From the NCBI GenBank assembly GCA_037974965.1, contig JBBPFI010000002.1:3062554-3126553 (forward strand): a stretch of DNA of 64,000 bases, read 5' to 3'. Shown here piece after piece: positions 1 through 13,100 of this stretch. Origin of the DNA: Dacryopinax spathularia (taxonomy: Eukaryota > Basidiomycota > Dacrymycetes > Dacrymycetales > Dacrymycetaceae). Both the position numbers and the translations under genes were made by a program. Below the pieces are notes generated by a model. It had not been told where the DNA came from. It saw only the letters and a program-made list of their open reading frames with translations, and ran no database searches. Numbering within the stretch: position 1 is the first letter of the stretch; each line of letters opens with the position of its first letter.

Positions 1-62
1 ATGGTTCTGTAGGGCGGGCGCCGACGGACGGTGGTGAGGTGGGTTTGGGTTGAATCGGGAGG

Positions 63-1045
63 TCATCCCCGCTGCCAACCGATCAGCAGAAGGAAGAACA
101 CTAGCGCAACGAGACTGAGAATTCTTGCAAACTGATGTCGCAGTAACTGCTCGACGAGTAACGGATGTGGCGGTTGTACGATCGGCGGCGTTTCCTTGCT
201 TCCCATCCCCGTCTGCATAGTTGCTGGACTTGCCACAGTCGTCGAAGACGGTGCATCGATACTCGCATCCGGTAAAGGCACCGGCGGCCTAGGGGGGGAA
301 GGCGTAGCGGGCGGAGAAGGCAACGACGGCACGCTCGACCCCGGCGGTGGAGGAGGCTTCCTCCCCTCCGGCAGGGCCGACTCGGTGGCTGCAGAAGAAC
401 TGGCCGAAGACCGTCGTCTATGTCGCGCGTCCCGGCCTCGGCCGAAGATCTTGACTACGTCGTGTGAGAGGGAGATGAACGCGCTGCAGACTGGACAGCG
501 GGGGTGTATTCGGAGCCACTGGCGCGCGTGGTCAGCTTATGGACATGCGGAGGTGGAAGGGGAAGAGGAGTAGGATGAGGAGGGAGTGGGAGGAGCGGTA
601 CCTGTTCTAGGTCGTCGTAGCAAAATAGATGCCCACAACGAGTCACACATGGGTTGGTGGCTGTTCGTAGACTGCGGCGCTGTCAGCCTTCCCCGGCATT
701 TCACAGACCTACAAGACTGAGGACAGACCAGATATGACAATCAAAATCTCCCTCCCCCAACCCAGTCGCACTCGTCGTATCCGCCCCATCCTCCTCCTCC
801 CACCCCAGCGAAAACCGGGCGAATGCGTCCCTCCCTTCTAAGGCGCTCAACCCCGCCGAAACGGATGCAGGAGTGTTCGATCGCGTTAGGAGAGGAGAGG
901 GTGACTCGTCTTCGTCTACTCCCAGGTTGAGGGGTACGTCTTCAGCCGAGTAAGATGGTCGGAGTGTGGAGAGAGGGAGGGAGAGATGGAATGCCGGTCG
1001 GGGTGGTCGACTGCTGCTGCTGGCTGGTGATGCTGTGGATGCCAT
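63..1045 (-). CDS. Membrane-anchored RING-finger E3 ubiquitin ligase (RNF5/RMA1-like)
   Basis: Three exons read well: 1045-729, 671-602 and 518-63, giving 280 aa. Splicing joins a RING finger: FDCHIC, then NPCVTRCGHLFC, then WLRIHPRCPVC. The spacing C-x2-C ... CGHxxC ... CPxC matches the RNF5/RNF185/RMA family, which ubiquitinates substrates at the ER membrane. The last about 20 residues (ARILSLVALVFFLLLIGW) form one hydrophobic tail anchor, as in that family. Between RING and anchor is a Pro/Ser-rich linker. The N-terminal 100 residues are Ser/Pro/acidic and not conserved in any way I recognise. The first donor (GTCTGT) is weak, but it is the only junction that restores the cysteine pair. 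The start is the first Met of the frame; an upstream exon is possible. Confidence 0.8.
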
Positions 1046-2216
1046 TGTACGCTCTTGCGCAGTACCTCGGTGGGAGGGGTATATACAACGTCGAATCCGC
1101 GTTTCCTCCAGGCCTTAGTAGCAAGGTGATAGATAGCAGCAGGATTGATGATAACTGATGGATGATGATGATGGTTTGAGAGATGATGCGCGGGTAAGAG
1201 TGTCACAGGTTGATAGGCAGGGAGAGGGAGAGCCCAGGCGTTTAGGGGCCCGGGGGGCGTCGCCCGACCCTCGGCGGGCACGGGCTCACAGCGGGGCATG
1301 TGATTTCTCTCGTAACACTCTGCGGCGTTGGCATGTGATTACAGCTTGAGAAGCTTGGCGGGATCAGATGGGCTGAGCCATGGAGGGCAAGGGGAGTCAG
1401 CAAACATCACCCCGCTTTGGGTCACTCTTTTGCATCTCCCTGCGAGTTATGGCTACATGTTGGAGAGAGGTTGCTGATCAAACAGGATGGGAAGGTCCAA
1501 TCCAGCGCACTGACGGCATACTTGTACGACTTCCCTCCACAGCACACACCGCTTGATCCAAGTCAAGGCAGTCAGACCGGCCAAACCACCGCCCAACGCG
1601 CCAGGTCCGGTCGATACTGATGAGCTGTACGCTCGCCGGCCCTCATCCGACACATCTCCCGTGAAGCTTCGCTGACACCCAACGTCACTTGCGGCTTGTG
1701 ATCTTCGTCTTCCCTGGCTTCGCGCTCGGATGACTGCGCTGCGTACTTCGAAAGGGTAGTACGATAATCAGGTGGGTTATGGAGTAGTCGCTACTTTGGC
1801 TGGGATGATTCGTCGATGATTCGGCGCTGCCGTTTGGGCGGGGCCGAGCAGGGCTAGACTCGGTTAGATAACTTCTCTTGATCTCAGCAGCAACATCTGC
1901 GGATACGGGATCTAGCCACCAAATCAACAGCTTACAGTGTCTGCATTGCACTAAGTATATGCACATCATTGCCGACCCATGCACCTATGTGCCATTCATT
2001 AGTTATAATGATTTGGGGGATGAGTTCATCCTTCACCACCGCAACCATGTTACCCTTTCTCTGTCGACGTGTTGCAAAGAAGAGCTGTCCCAAGATCAAG
2101 GTCGCTAACGGAGGGCCAATGCAGGCCGATCCTCTACCTCCCACCATCGCAGGAGGACAATCTGCTTCTCCTCCTGCAATGCTACAATACACAAACGTAC
2201 AACCCCAACTACGCAG
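1046..2216. other. Intergenic, no gene recognised
   Basis: Between two minus-strand genes. It carries the promoter of the RING gene and the 3' side of the AFG1-like gene. Short open frames exist on both strands, but none shows a recognisable domain or convincing exon chain. Confidence 0.5.
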
Positions 2217-4403
2217 TCACGCGCTCCCCTTCCCTTCCACCTCCTCCCTATAAGCCCCCGCCCCCTTCCCCCACCTCCCCGCTCCCTTCCCCCAATCCTC
2301 TCTCGCGCCCCAAACATGCTGCTCTCTAATCCTAGGCGGCTCGACCCTCCCACCAACACCAGCGCCAGCTCCCCGCCGAGTAGGCCGCTCATTCGCAGCT
2401 TCGTACGCAAAGTCCGAGTCGACATCTCGTCTCCCTCTCGGTGGGACAGGCTTAGGACCGCTCGAAACCTTGCTTGAGCCAGGATTCACCGATGTCTCCC
2501 ACCGCCGAGCAGACTTGTCCATCGGCGTCCACATCCCCCTCTCTTGCGCAGCACTAGACAGCTCCAAGATCCTAGACACAGCCCTAGCATACGCGAACCT
2601 CTCCTCCTCCCCCGTAAAAATACTCAGCGGCTTCATCAACACCCCAGGAGAAGGCGGGACCTCCCGGCTCGCTTTTGGTCGGCCGGGGTCGATATCGTAT
2701 GACGCTATGTTTGGGCGGAAGGCTTCGACAGCTTGGAGGAGGCCTTCGGTCAGGGATTCGGCTAGGAGGATGTCGGAGGATGTTTCGTGCTGTGGGGGAG
2801 TGGAGGGGTCGGGTGGGGTGGCGTCGGGGAAGAAGAGGTCGTCTGGCTTGGCGGCTGCTAGTCTGGGTGCGGGGTTAGAACATTAAGGACGGAAAGGGCT
2901 GAGCCTACCCGATGATGCGACACCGGCACTCCCAGCACGCGTCCAGCAAACTGATGAAACGTCTTGCTTCGTTCTTCTTGCTCAGAGGAAACACCGGGAT
3001 ATCCTCGATGGCAAGCGTGTGGAACGTGCTCGCCACGCTTATATAGTCCGCAGGTCCCAGTTCCTGCTCACATAACTGTGAGAAGGGAATTCTAGCGACC
3101 CCTCCGGCAGCCCATGGGATATGCAGATGCCGTCCGAATACGGTAATTACTTCTGCGGTGCCGTCTTGACGTTGTGCTGCTTCCTGTACTGCGTTCGAGA
3201 AGGCAAGTTCGGCTCCGGGTTCGCTTGAGACAAACCAGCTGCTGCCGTTGGACGAGGAGGCGCGTACTCTTCGCCAGTCGCGTTCTTCTCGCATTACCAG
3301 CACTGGACAGCGAGCCTGAAGAGCCTGGACGAACGGCTCGAGGCGCTCTCGCTGAACGCCATTGGAGTACAGGTCGGAAGGGAGCTTGTTGGAAGTGCCG
3401 ATGACCTAAATCAACTTCAGTCGCTCGCGTTGTGAGGGCAGAGGAAAGCACCTACCACCCCGCCCATACGCCAATACCAGCTTAGCACATCGCTCAACAG
3501 CCCAGCACTAGACACGTCCAGCAACTGGACCTCATCAAAGAACAACAGCCAATGGTTCGTCACCAGCCGCCTCGCGATCTCATGGGCGATACTCGGTTCC
3601 ACCTGTCTATACCCCCTCCACCCACCCGCATCCCCTTCCTTCCCAAGAAGGCGGCGCCACTGGTCTCGGAGTGCTTTGTCCCATCGAACTGGTTCGACTG
3701 GATCCCGGAGGTCCGGAGCACCGGAAGACCGACGCTTTGATTCTTCCCATACGCCGCGGTAGATCTCTAGGACTAGCTGGGAATAGTGTTTTCGGGCTTT
3801 GTACGGCGTGGGAAGGCTGTCGTAGAAGAGTTGCATGAGGAAGGATTTGCCCGTCCCGGCCGGGCCTATTAGGAGCAGCCCCTGCAGCTCCATGAGGAGT
3901 GATACAGTAGGGAGTGGGCAGGAACGAACCTTTGGGGTGTCCAGATTGGCGAGCGCTTCGGCATGCGTCTGGATCCTTGCTACAGCTTTACTTTCGGGAT
4001 TTAGAGGCTCGTCGGGTTTGACCGTCCACCACGCCTCATCCTTCGTCGCTTCTTCTGGCGGCCGGATTTGTTCGCGCGGTAGGAGGGACGGAGAGGGCAC
4101 GTAATCGACGAGTTCTTTTCTTAATCGCCTCAACTAGGTCGACCATTTAGTCGGCTTTCGTATAGGTGCTAGGAATGATGGATGTACCTCCATGATAACC
4201 CGTATTTGCTCATCGTCATTCTGGATGGTCCCCTGAGCAACAAGACCTTTGTATATCTCTAGCAGGTCTGTAGACTGGATGCTCGTGTCCAGCTTAGAGA
4301 TAGAAGTAGATAGTGTCCGGCATCGTGCCAGCCCAAGAAGTGACGATCGCCAGGGTTTGACAGCATGTCGCCAGTAGCAGAGCAGAGCCGTCATGCAAGC
4401 CAA
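2217..4403 (-). CDS. AFG1: AFG1/LACE1-type mitochondrial AAA+ ATPase
   Basis: AFG1 is a mitochondrial inner-membrane P-loop ATPase linked to quality control of cytochrome oxidase subunits. Exons run 4403 to about 4190 (ending EQIRVIME), then LRRLRKELVDYVP, then GLLLIGPAGTGKSFLMQLFYDSLP (Walker A), then HWLLFFDEVQLLDVSSAGLLSDVLSWYW (the DEVQ Walker B typical of the family), then VIGTSNKLPSDLYSNGVQRERLEPFVQAL (sensor region), and a last exon from about 2870 that contains FAYARAVSRILEL, the usual AFG1 C-terminal segment. The N-terminus (RTLSTSIS) looks like a mitochondrial targeting peptide. The last exon continues about 90 residues past the conserved end as a Pro/Gly/Arg-rich tail to the stop at 2217. 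This tail may be real or may hide another intron. Five introns of about 40-65 bp are inferred. Confidence 0.85.
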
Positions 4404-4818
4404 GGACCAGTTACTCTGGTAATCGTTTTAAAGTAAAGCAAGCCACGAAGTTATACAATAATTACAAGCAGAGAGACCAGGAGATCCAGAGAAGTCGTAA
4501 TGTACAGCGCGATGCCCAGAAACCCGACCAACGTTCTCCCGCTCCAGGATCGGGTCGATCGACAACCCTCGGCTCCGACCGGTGATTTCCCCCCACTCCC
4601 TCACGTGCCCCTGCCCTGGAACGCGCCTACGCGTTGTGTGATGACGTCCTCCCCTATGGCGGTCTCCGTTTCTGTTTTTGCTGCTTCTGCTGCGGCGAGT
4701 CAGATGTCAAACACCTGATGCTCTATACATTTCTTTGAGAGATAAATACCTGCGGTTTGCTGTCTGGCTTCCGCAGTTCAACTCTTGATTAACCCAACTT
4801 ACCTGCTGAATCTTCGTA
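4404..4818. other. Divergent promoter region
   Basis: It separates the minus-strand AFG1-like gene from the plus-strand gene at 4819, so it probably holds both promoters. The pyrimidine-rich stretch just before 4819 resembles a 5' leader. No gene is evident. Confidence 0.4.
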
Positions 4819-5663
4819 ATGCCTGCTGCTGCTCGTTCTCGCACTAAGGGTGGAATGAATCGGAATAAGGAGAATGCCGCGCCCGTGCGGACCGCTTCTG
4901 GGAAGACGCCCAAAGCGGGCGCTGGCAAGAAGGTGCCGGCAGCACCGAAGACGAATGCTTTGAAGGAGAAGGCTGTCGGGCAGGCCAACGCCGGGGTAAA
5001 GGCTGTTGGGGGGAAGAAGACGAAGGCTCAGCCTAAGAGCGCGGCTGCGCCGGTGCGCCCTCACTCCTCTTCATATTATTGAAGAACGCTGATACGGGTC
5101 ACTGTGAATAGATTGGGGACGACATTCCCGGCTACTATCGGATCGACGCGCCCTACATCCGCGAGCAGTGGGAAGACGCGACGAAGCCCATGTTCCTAAA
5201 GCTCGCCCCTTCGTCCAGCGGCAAGCACCTCTGGGGCGAATTCGACTTGCGCGTCGTGACCGGTACGCTCCGAGGCGGGCCTGTCCCCACCAAGGTTGGT
5301 GATACGTGCGAGTTCGAGTGGAGGGGGAACGAGACTGGCGAAGGGGAAATCATCTGTCCTTGGGAGGACGACGTGCCCCGAGGCACGCTGATCTTCCTCG
5401 GCGACGGGAAGATCAAGGGCACGATGCAAGGCGATTTCCTAGCTTCATTCGAGTTTACGGGCAAGAAACTCAAGACGCCCGTCAGTGCCCGCTTGGTCAA
5501 AGGATGGAAGAAGGAGTTCAGGATGAGGAACGCGTATACGTTCGATATGATGCAGGATTGGAAGGGCGAGTGCGCGGTGAGGATGGCGCTGGTGAGGCCG
5601 CCGGAGCTGGACGAGTTTCAGGAGGAACCGTATGAGTCGGATTCGAGTGCTGGGGAGGAGTAG
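4819..5663 (+). CDS. Conserved-looking hypothetical protein, basic N-terminus and beta-rich C-terminus
   Basis: Two exons, 4819-5052 and 5112-5663, joined at a GT-AG intron of 59 bp, give 261 aa. The first 80 residues are a Lys/Ala-rich disordered tail (SGKTPKAGAGKKVPAAPK), possibly nuclear or nucleic-acid binding. The second exon begins IGDDIPGYYRIDAPYIREQW and continues as a compact, strand-rich domain with many Gly and charged residues (LRVVTGTLRGGPVPTKVG; GTLIFLGDGKIKGTMQGDF), ending in an acidic tail (YESDSSAGEE). I do not recognise the family. The clean exon join and steady codon use make it a real gene. Function unknown. Confidence 0.7.
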
Positions 5664-7541
5664 TGGGTGCGCGGGCTGCGGTTGCAGTGTCTTTGGAGAA
5701 CATCGTTCTTGGTATATACCTTTCCATCATTTACCCAAACTACATCGTCTGTTTTACCGATAACGCCAATCGCAGTTCTACTGCATCATACTGGCAACTA
5801 CATCTTTGCGTTCACCCTCGCACATTATCATATACAAGCGACTGTTTATCCAAGCAAGAACACTGGACTTGCGCTCTTGTCATTTCCAGCAATTGCCTAC
5901 CATGTTGTCGCGCTGGTTCTGGTCGAGGACGCGCCGTCCAACGCGGCCATTTGTTGACGTATGACGTACACCACGCGTACCAGCACAGCCCTCCAAATGC
6001 CGGCGGCACCGGAATGTGTCCTCCCCTCTCGTCTTTTCCCTCGGAACAGGGTCGCTGGCAAGGCGAACGAGCGTTCCATAGCGACGTTCCGCAGCTGCAC
6101 ACTTTCTTTCTGTTTGGTCTTTCCTTTCCCCGATTCTGTGGCGGGGATGACAAGCGGCCCGGGTCCTAAGGGTAGGTGAGGGTAGGTGGGCTGATGCAGA
6201 AGCCATTCCGGTAGATTGTTACCCGGCTTTGTGATCAATTCATTTCCCTCCTAAGTGGCCGAGTAACGGGCGATAATCGAGCTGAGGTGGTTTCCCCTGG
6301 CCTGGCTTCTCGCCGCCATAATAGCTTGTACCCCTGAAATGCGAGCGAGACAAGGGCGTGTGAGCGAGCTGACCATGCCTCTCCATTCCAGCCCAGACTA
6401 TGTTATGCGCCACCATGCCCGTTGTTGCGTCACACCGCGTGGGTTTGCGTCCTCAAAGGAGGAGGGAAGAGAAGCCGGGTCGAGTCCCCTGTTGCATGCG
6501 TTGCGTTCCTCGCTGAGCGTGCCGCGCGCGCACCCATACACCCGACCGAGGACGATCGAGAACCCGCTGTTTCTGACCGTCCGTGTGCTCATTCGCCTGC
6601 GTTTCTATCTGCATCTTCCATCCCCCCTTTCACCTCCCTCACCTCCCCTCGCTCGTTTTTTCACCTCCTCTCGCGCCTCGTTTCGCAGCCTTCGGCAGGT
6701 TCGCTTATCCCCGCCCTCTCCCGTTCTCCGATCGCGCCTTTGTTTGCAGAAATTAGAAACAACAAGCAAGAAAGGAACGGCGGGCCGCTGTCATCCAGGC
6801 GTCATCAGAAGCAGCTTCTCTCTACCTACCCTTTCCGCCGCATCATCCATCATCATCACCAGATACGCTTGCCAGCTTCTTCCCCTCCCTCTTCTGCTTG
6901 TCTGTCAGCAGCACCAGCAAAGTACTTGCAACTCCTCGCTGTGGCGCACAGCCCTGCTCTTTGCACACCAGCAACTGCCGGCTCATCACTCGTTTTCCCA
7001 TCGTCTGCTTCGACCACCTTCAACCACCAGCAACGACCCCGCTATCCGGCAACCGGCAAAAGCAGAGCCAGCGCATAGCCGTCATCATCCCACCCCCTTC
7101 AACCCCTTCTTCCCTCGCTGACCCTCTTCCTCCCCTCACTTCCTTTCCTTCCCCGTCTTTGCCCATCCTTGCAGTGCATTCTTCACCTGCTCGGTGGGAC
7201 TCGTTTTGCCCGCTTGTGCTGCTGTGACCTCCCACCCCCTCTGCTCGCTGGACGCTGCTCGCAGCCCCCGATGCGCACCTCTCCTCGTCGCTGCATACAC
7301 TTCAACACTATAGCAAGCAACTCAAGCACAGCGATCGTCCTCAGCAGCAGCACTTCAGCTCCAACAACCTTCGATCGCCATCCACCACGCGCTCGGTAGC
7401 CACAATCGTATATCCCACGCGAGTCGCTAGCGTTGCCTTTCCCCGCTAGCCGCCCTTCCGAGCCAGCAACTGCGCACTAGCAATATCATTGTTGCTCCGT
7501 TGATCCGTTTTCGTATTTCCCAACTCCTTACATCAAGTTGC
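5664..7541. other. Long intergenic region with pyrimidine-rich leader
   Basis: No gene recognised. From about 6590 to 7540 the plus strand is strongly C/T-rich, as in the long 5' leaders of many basidiomycete genes, and it leads directly into the membrane-protein gene at 7542. Long open frames here (6339-7121, 6422-7078) are low-complexity Ser/Pro/Arg readings of this tract. Confidence 0.5.
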
Positions 7542-9489
7542 ATGCACCTAATTCTCGCACTTGTATTTCCTCTCCATCGGACGTTCTTCCTCTTTTTCAT
7601 TTTCGTTTCTGCCTGTGCGGGACGGACGATGGCCGCTCCTCCGCCTCCGATCGCAACGCCCACACCACCACCTACGGTCTTTACGAACCACAAGCCAGAA
7701 TGGACGAAGCCTGAACCGCCTCCTCCGCCAGATACGGGTGCTGGGAGACAGCTAAGGGATGTGATGAGCGGGTATGATCGGGATGGGCGAGAGGTCGTCG
7801 GGCCGGACTGGGACGTTGCCTTGCTGGAAAAACGGCAGTCGTGGAACATCTCCTGTGCGTCCTCATCTTTTCCCCTCCATGTATGCGCGTATGGTTGCTC
7901 ATACGAGCGTGCAGATCCAACCTGCGACAACGTAGGCAACAACGTCCTCTCGTGCTACCCCACCCAAGGCCAAACCTTCGTCGAGTCCGAATGGACAAAG
8001 TTTATCTGGAACCTCCGTCAACCGCAGTTCATCGGCGCGGGCACGGTCGACGTCTACCTCTTTCATGCCGATTCGGACCTCATGGCGCTCGCCTTTCCTG
8101 GTCAGAGGAACGCGGCGGGCCAGATGGGGATACAGGTGAATGATACGTGGTGGGGGGAGAGGGGGGACGCGTTTGACGGGACGAACATTACGTTTCCGTA
8201 CTATTTTGTGGTTGTGCCGGGTGGGACCCAGTTGACGGGAGGAGAGAGTCGGCTGGCGACGTTCCTTGCTATTCGTACGTCCCCTCTCGTCGCATATATG
8301 TCTGATAAACTGACAGGAGTGCGTAGAAACTGCCACACCAGCAACGCTCATCTCCGCTTCTTCCGTATCTGTGTCCTCCGTATCGGTCCAATCCACCCTC
8401 TCGGCTGTCTCGTTCACCTCTGCTGAATCCATCTCCTCAATATCCATCACCTCAGCCGCAGTCGCATCAGCGTCCTCCGCCTCTCTCTCCTCCCAATCAC
8501 TCGAATCCGTCGCCTCATTCTCCTCTGCCCTTCCTACCCTCTCAGCCCTCTCCGTCTCCTCCCCAGCCATCTTCTCCTCCCTCTCGACCGAATCCGTCGC
8601 CTCAGCCGCCTCGCTCTCCTCCATCGTCTCCGTCTCCCAAACCTCAGCTGCCTCACTGGCAAGCGCAAGCGCAGTCAACGCCACCCGCAGTGCGAACAAT
8701 ACCCTCCCACCCCAAGCGACCCAGTCCGGCGACCTCCAGGGCGCCTCAGACTCCGACGGGAACACACCAGCATGGGCCATCGCCCTCCCCGTCGTCTTGG
8801 GGTCCCTGGCGCTCATCTTCCTCTGCGCACTGCTTTATTTCGCTGCACGATACTTCCGCTGGCGAAGACTCCAGAGGGAGAGGAGAGAAAGTATAGGCAG
8901 CCAAAGTCCCATGATGGCCAATATAGGCGGTCCGGGCAGTCTGCCTCCCAAACCTCCTTCGCCGGGCTTCGGGCCTGCGGTCGGAGCCGGAGGCGCGGGC
9001 ACCGAAGCAGGAGCAGCAGCAGCTGCCGCTGCCGGAGCAGGAGTAGCAGCGTCAACCCTGTCGAGGGATACGAGCGGCGCCACTACCCGTCCCCGCGGCC
9101 CCGCTCCTACAGGCGAACCAGCAGCAGCGGGAGCGAACCCAGACGCGCCGATCGCTTCTGGCGCCTCGGACCTCTCGAGAGCAGGGAGCGCCGCCTCGCC
9201 CTTCTCCGGTGTCGACGCGGCCATAATGGCCCGAGCCTTCCGCGAAGCGCTTAACAAGCCCGATTTTTCCCGTCCTGTTGAGGAGGGCTCTTCTGGCCCC
9301 TCCTCACAAGAAAGTGGAGTGCCGCAAGTCTCAGGCAGTGCGGCAGCGAGTAAGGATGGACATACGTCTGAGGAAGGGGGCGGGATCGTGCATGCCGTCG
9401 GACCGTTAGCGCAGGAAGAAGGCGGGAGAGTGGGGAGAGTGGGGGAGCAGAGCGTGAGGGTTCAGGGGCCGCCTAGTGGGGAGGGGTAA
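7542..9489 (+). CDS. Ser/Thr-rich single-pass surface protein with Kre9/Knh-like ectodomain
   Basis: Exons 7542-7854, 7915-8274 and 8327-9489 give 611 aa. The start at 7542 gives a signal peptide (MHLILALVFPLHRTFFLFFIFVSACAG). A Pro-rich segment follows, then a domain of about 110 residues (NISYPTCDNVGNNVLSCYPTQGQ ... FVESEWTKFIWNL ... VDVYLFHAD ... YYFVVVPGG) that resembles the Ig-like Kre9/Knh or Ser-Thr-rich membrane-anchored family. Next come about 120 residues of nearly pure Ser/Ala/Val (probably O-mannosylated stalk), one membrane helix (WAIALPVVLGSLALIFLCALLYFAA) and a basic stop-transfer (RYFRWRRLQRERR). The cytosolic tail of about 200 residues is Gly/Ala/Ser-rich. The layout is that of a cell-wall or stress sensor of Wsc/Mid2 style. 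The fold call is tentative; the topology is clear. Confidence 0.7.
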
Positions 9490-10101
9490 TTTCTTTCGTT
9501 TTGTAAGGGACTTTGGACTGCTTCTGCTTTGTGTATCTTTTTTCCCTTGAGTCTCTTGTTATGCGCCCTTCGGGGGCGATTGTGAGCCCTCGACTCCGTT
9601 TCCCCTTAGGCCGACTGATCGGCCAGGGAGGAGGAGCTGAGGGCGTGAATTCGCTGTATCATCCCCTATTCCTGTTCGTTCTCGGACTGCATTGTTCATC
9701 CCTCCATCCTCAACACCTTATAATCCCCTCACGAGCGAGTTCTAGTAGTAGTAGTTGTGATGCCGACGGCGGGGGAGGAGAGCCGTGCTAAGGTGATGGT
9801 GATGGTGACGGTGACGGTAGTTGGTAGATTATTCCCCGCTTGATGTTGACATGCCTTTTTTATACCTCCTTTTTTTGAGCAATTTGATTGTGGGTTTTTG
9901 TTGTCTTTTGTTGCTGTGCGAGACTCGATGTGTGCGTGTCGCTGGCTGTAGCGTAGCCGCTGAGGACCCTCAGATTTGGCCGCATGGTTATCGGGATGAC
10001 GCGTGGAAATCAAATGGGCTTTACACCATCCGGTCACCCGCATATAACAGTCTTCCGGAACTTCGCTCATTTTTACTAACAGTCGTTTGCAATTTGTCCT
10101 C
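9490..10101. other. Intergenic region before AMP deaminase
   Basis: 3' region of the surface-protein gene and promoter of the AMP deaminase gene. A TAGTAGTAGT run and a GGTGATGGTGATGGTGACGGTGA run near 9743-9815 are simple repeats. No gene seen. Confidence 0.5.
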
Positions 10102-13100
10102 ATGCCGCCTGAACCGTCTCCGAGCCCACCGGGTACTCCAGACGGCTACATGTCGGACAACAGCGGCGACGACCATGGCAGCCAGCGTCCATCGGGGACA
10201 GCTACTCCCAGCGACGGAGCGCGAACGAACGGCGCCACGCCTCGTCCAGAACGTGGCTTCTTTAGCTTTCAGGAAGAGAGGACTCTGCAATCTGTATGCA
10301 TCTAAGCCTGGATACGTAACTAAGACGTTTATCAGTCCCCCGTTTGAGGTAGATTGAGAGCATGAAGCTCGCGCATGGCGCACACGACCCGATCTCTGGC
10401 GGCACGCCGCACACGACTCCTCGAGCGAGGGCGAATACCGTACGGGGCAGCGCACCGCCAGGGCTGGAATTGACTCCTGCGAGTATCGAGCAGACGGACG
10501 TGAAACAGGAGGACCATCCTATTATGCCGACGTTGAAGATAGGAAGCTATTCTTCGGTCAATGAGACGATGGAGGCTGCTGCGAGTGACCGCGCGGACGC
10601 GTTAGAGATTGCTGAGGAAGCCGGTGCGCTCCATAGTCCATTGATCGTGGATCAAATCTAACATCACCGCCATCCCGTTAGAGAGCTACATTACGCCTGA
10701 ACTGCTATCGCTGTACGAGTCATTCTCGAAATGTCTGGACTTGCGAGACAAGTACATGGGCTACTCTCTCCAACGCCTCGGCGACAACCCGGAACACTAC
10801 GATGGTCACTTCACCCCCTTGCCCTCTGAGCTCTGCGACGTGAACGGTCTGCGAGCAGACGCGAAGCTACCCCTAAACTACCCGCTATACCCTCCAGCAG
10901 AGCCAATGGCAGACCCCACCGTATCTGGCAAGAACGTCCCGAAGCCATGGCGCATCTACCCCAAGCCTCCTCCGCCTCACTGGCACTGGCATCCGAAAGC
11001 AGGTCCGAGTGGGACAAACGGCGCGCAGGAAGAAGAGGAAGAATTCGATTTTGCGAAATGCGAGATTCCGGGGGAGCATGAGTTGGCTTTTGAGATGGAC
11101 GATAAGGGCGTATACCAGGTCTACAAACCAAGCGGTATGTTGAGACATTCCCTGAACCGAGTTCTGCTCTGACAACTTCCTAGATCAACAGAAGCCGCTA
11201 TTCAAGGTGCCAGACATTCGAGAATACTTTATGGACTTAGACGCCCTCTTAACGGTCATGACGGACGGTCCGGCTAAGAGCTTTGCCTTTCGCCGGCTAC
11301 GATACTTGTCAAGCAAGTGGACGATGTACACACTCTTAAATGAGTATCAGGAGATTGCGGATATGAAGGTCAGGATAGCATCAAACCACGATGAGCTCGC
11401 ATGCTGATAGTATCCACAGAGGGTGCCACACAGAGACTTCTATAACGTTCGCAAGGTCGACACTCACGTTCATCACTCGAGCAGTATGAACCAAAAGCAT
11501 CTACTTCGCTTCATCAAATCAAAGATGAAGCGAACACCCAACGTACGTCTTCGACTTACGTCACCACAACACCTGTTGACCTGGTTGTAGGACGTGGTCA
11601 TCTTCCGCGACGGGCGCGAGTTGACGCTTGCTCAAGTATTCGAATCACTTCATCTAACCGCTTACGATTTGTCTATCGACACGCTCGATATGCATGCCCA
11701 TCAGGATACCTTCCATCGATTTGACAAGTTTAACCTGAAGTACAACCCCGTCGGAGAGAGCAGATTGCGAGAGATATTCATGAAGACGGACAACTACATC
11801 CAAGGACGATACCTCGCAGAGTTAACAAAAGGTCCGCCGTTTCCCGTTGGTTCTTACAGAAGCTGACTGAGCGACAGAACTGATGACCGATCTCGAGCAA
11901 TCTAAGTATCAGAATTGCGAGTGGCGGATCAGCATCTATGGTCGTTCACCGGACGAATGGGACAAGCTCGCAAAATGGGTCATCAACAATAAGCTGTATT
12001 CACACAATGTGCGGTGGTTGATCCAGGTACCCCGGCTGTACGATGTCTACAAAGGCAGCGGGTTGCTGGACAATTTTGAGCAGATCTTACAGAGTGCGTC
12101 TTCTTTCCTACTGTTCGCAGCCTAGTGCCGTGACTCATCCCACATTAGACCTATTCAAGCCGCTCTACGAAGTGACCAAGGATCCACGCACGCATCCAGA
12201 ATTGCACGTCTTCCTGCAACGAGTTGTCGGTATTGATAGTGTCGATGACGAGTCCAAGCCCGAGAGGCGGATATACCGCAAGTTCCCGTACCCGAAAGTC
12301 TGGGATACTAAGCAGAATCCGCCATACAGCTACTGGTATACAGACCCTCTCTTCGAGTGATAGATCGTGTTAACATGGTTCAGGCTCTATTACCTTTATG
12401 CTAATATGTGCTCTCTTAATCACTGGCGACAACTTCGGGGCTTCAGTTAGTGACAAACACCCATCATCCGTCTTTCGTTTGACAACCCATCCAGATACCT
12501 TTGTCCTTCGTCCGCATTGCGGTGAGGCAGGCGACCCGGACCATCTTGCGTCTGCCTTCATGCTCGCACACGGCATCTCGCATGGTATCCTCCTGAGGAA
12601 GGTGCCGGTGCTACAATACCTCTTCTACCTCAAGCAAATTGGGCTGGCCATGAGCCCGCTCAGCAACAACGCGCTGTTCTTGACCTACGAGCGGAACCCG
12701 TTCCCAGAATACTTCAAGACCGGGTTGAATGTCAGCCTTAGCACGGATGATCCACTGCAGTTCCACTTCACGAAGGAACCGCTGCTGGAGGAGTACAGCG
12801 TTGCTGCTCACGTAAGCGGTCTCCTTCCTATCTACGGACCTCTTCTCAACGCCCCCTAGATTTACAAGTTCTCCCAAGCATCACTCGCCGAGCTGGCCCG
12901 CAATAGCGTTGTCCAGTCTGGCTTCGAGATGCAGATCAAGCGTCACTGGCTCGGCCACCAATGGTACCTACCCGGTGCTCTTGGAAACGATATCAACAAG
13001 ACGAACGTGCCGAATATCCGCCTGCAGTACAGGCAAGATACGCTCATGGAGGAGCTGCAGATGATTTCCCAGGGCAGGAAGGCCCACGTAGTCGGAAATG

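Noticed and set aside
1453-1653. Minus-strand frame starting MSDEGRRAYSSSVSTGPGALGGG, possibly a small mitochondrial protein
   Set aside because: A 48-bp intron can be proposed, but the product of about 50 aa matches no family I know, and the start region is not supported by anything else.
6339-7121. 260-aa plus-strand open frame (and overlapping 218-aa frame)
   Set aside because: Ser/Pro/Arg/Leu low-complexity reading of a C/T-rich leader; two frames are open at once, which is typical of biased composition and not of coding.
7899-8816. 305-aa minus-strand frame rich in Glu/Ala/Asp
   Set aside because: It is the antisense shadow of the Ser/Ala-rich stalk of the surface-protein gene at 7542.
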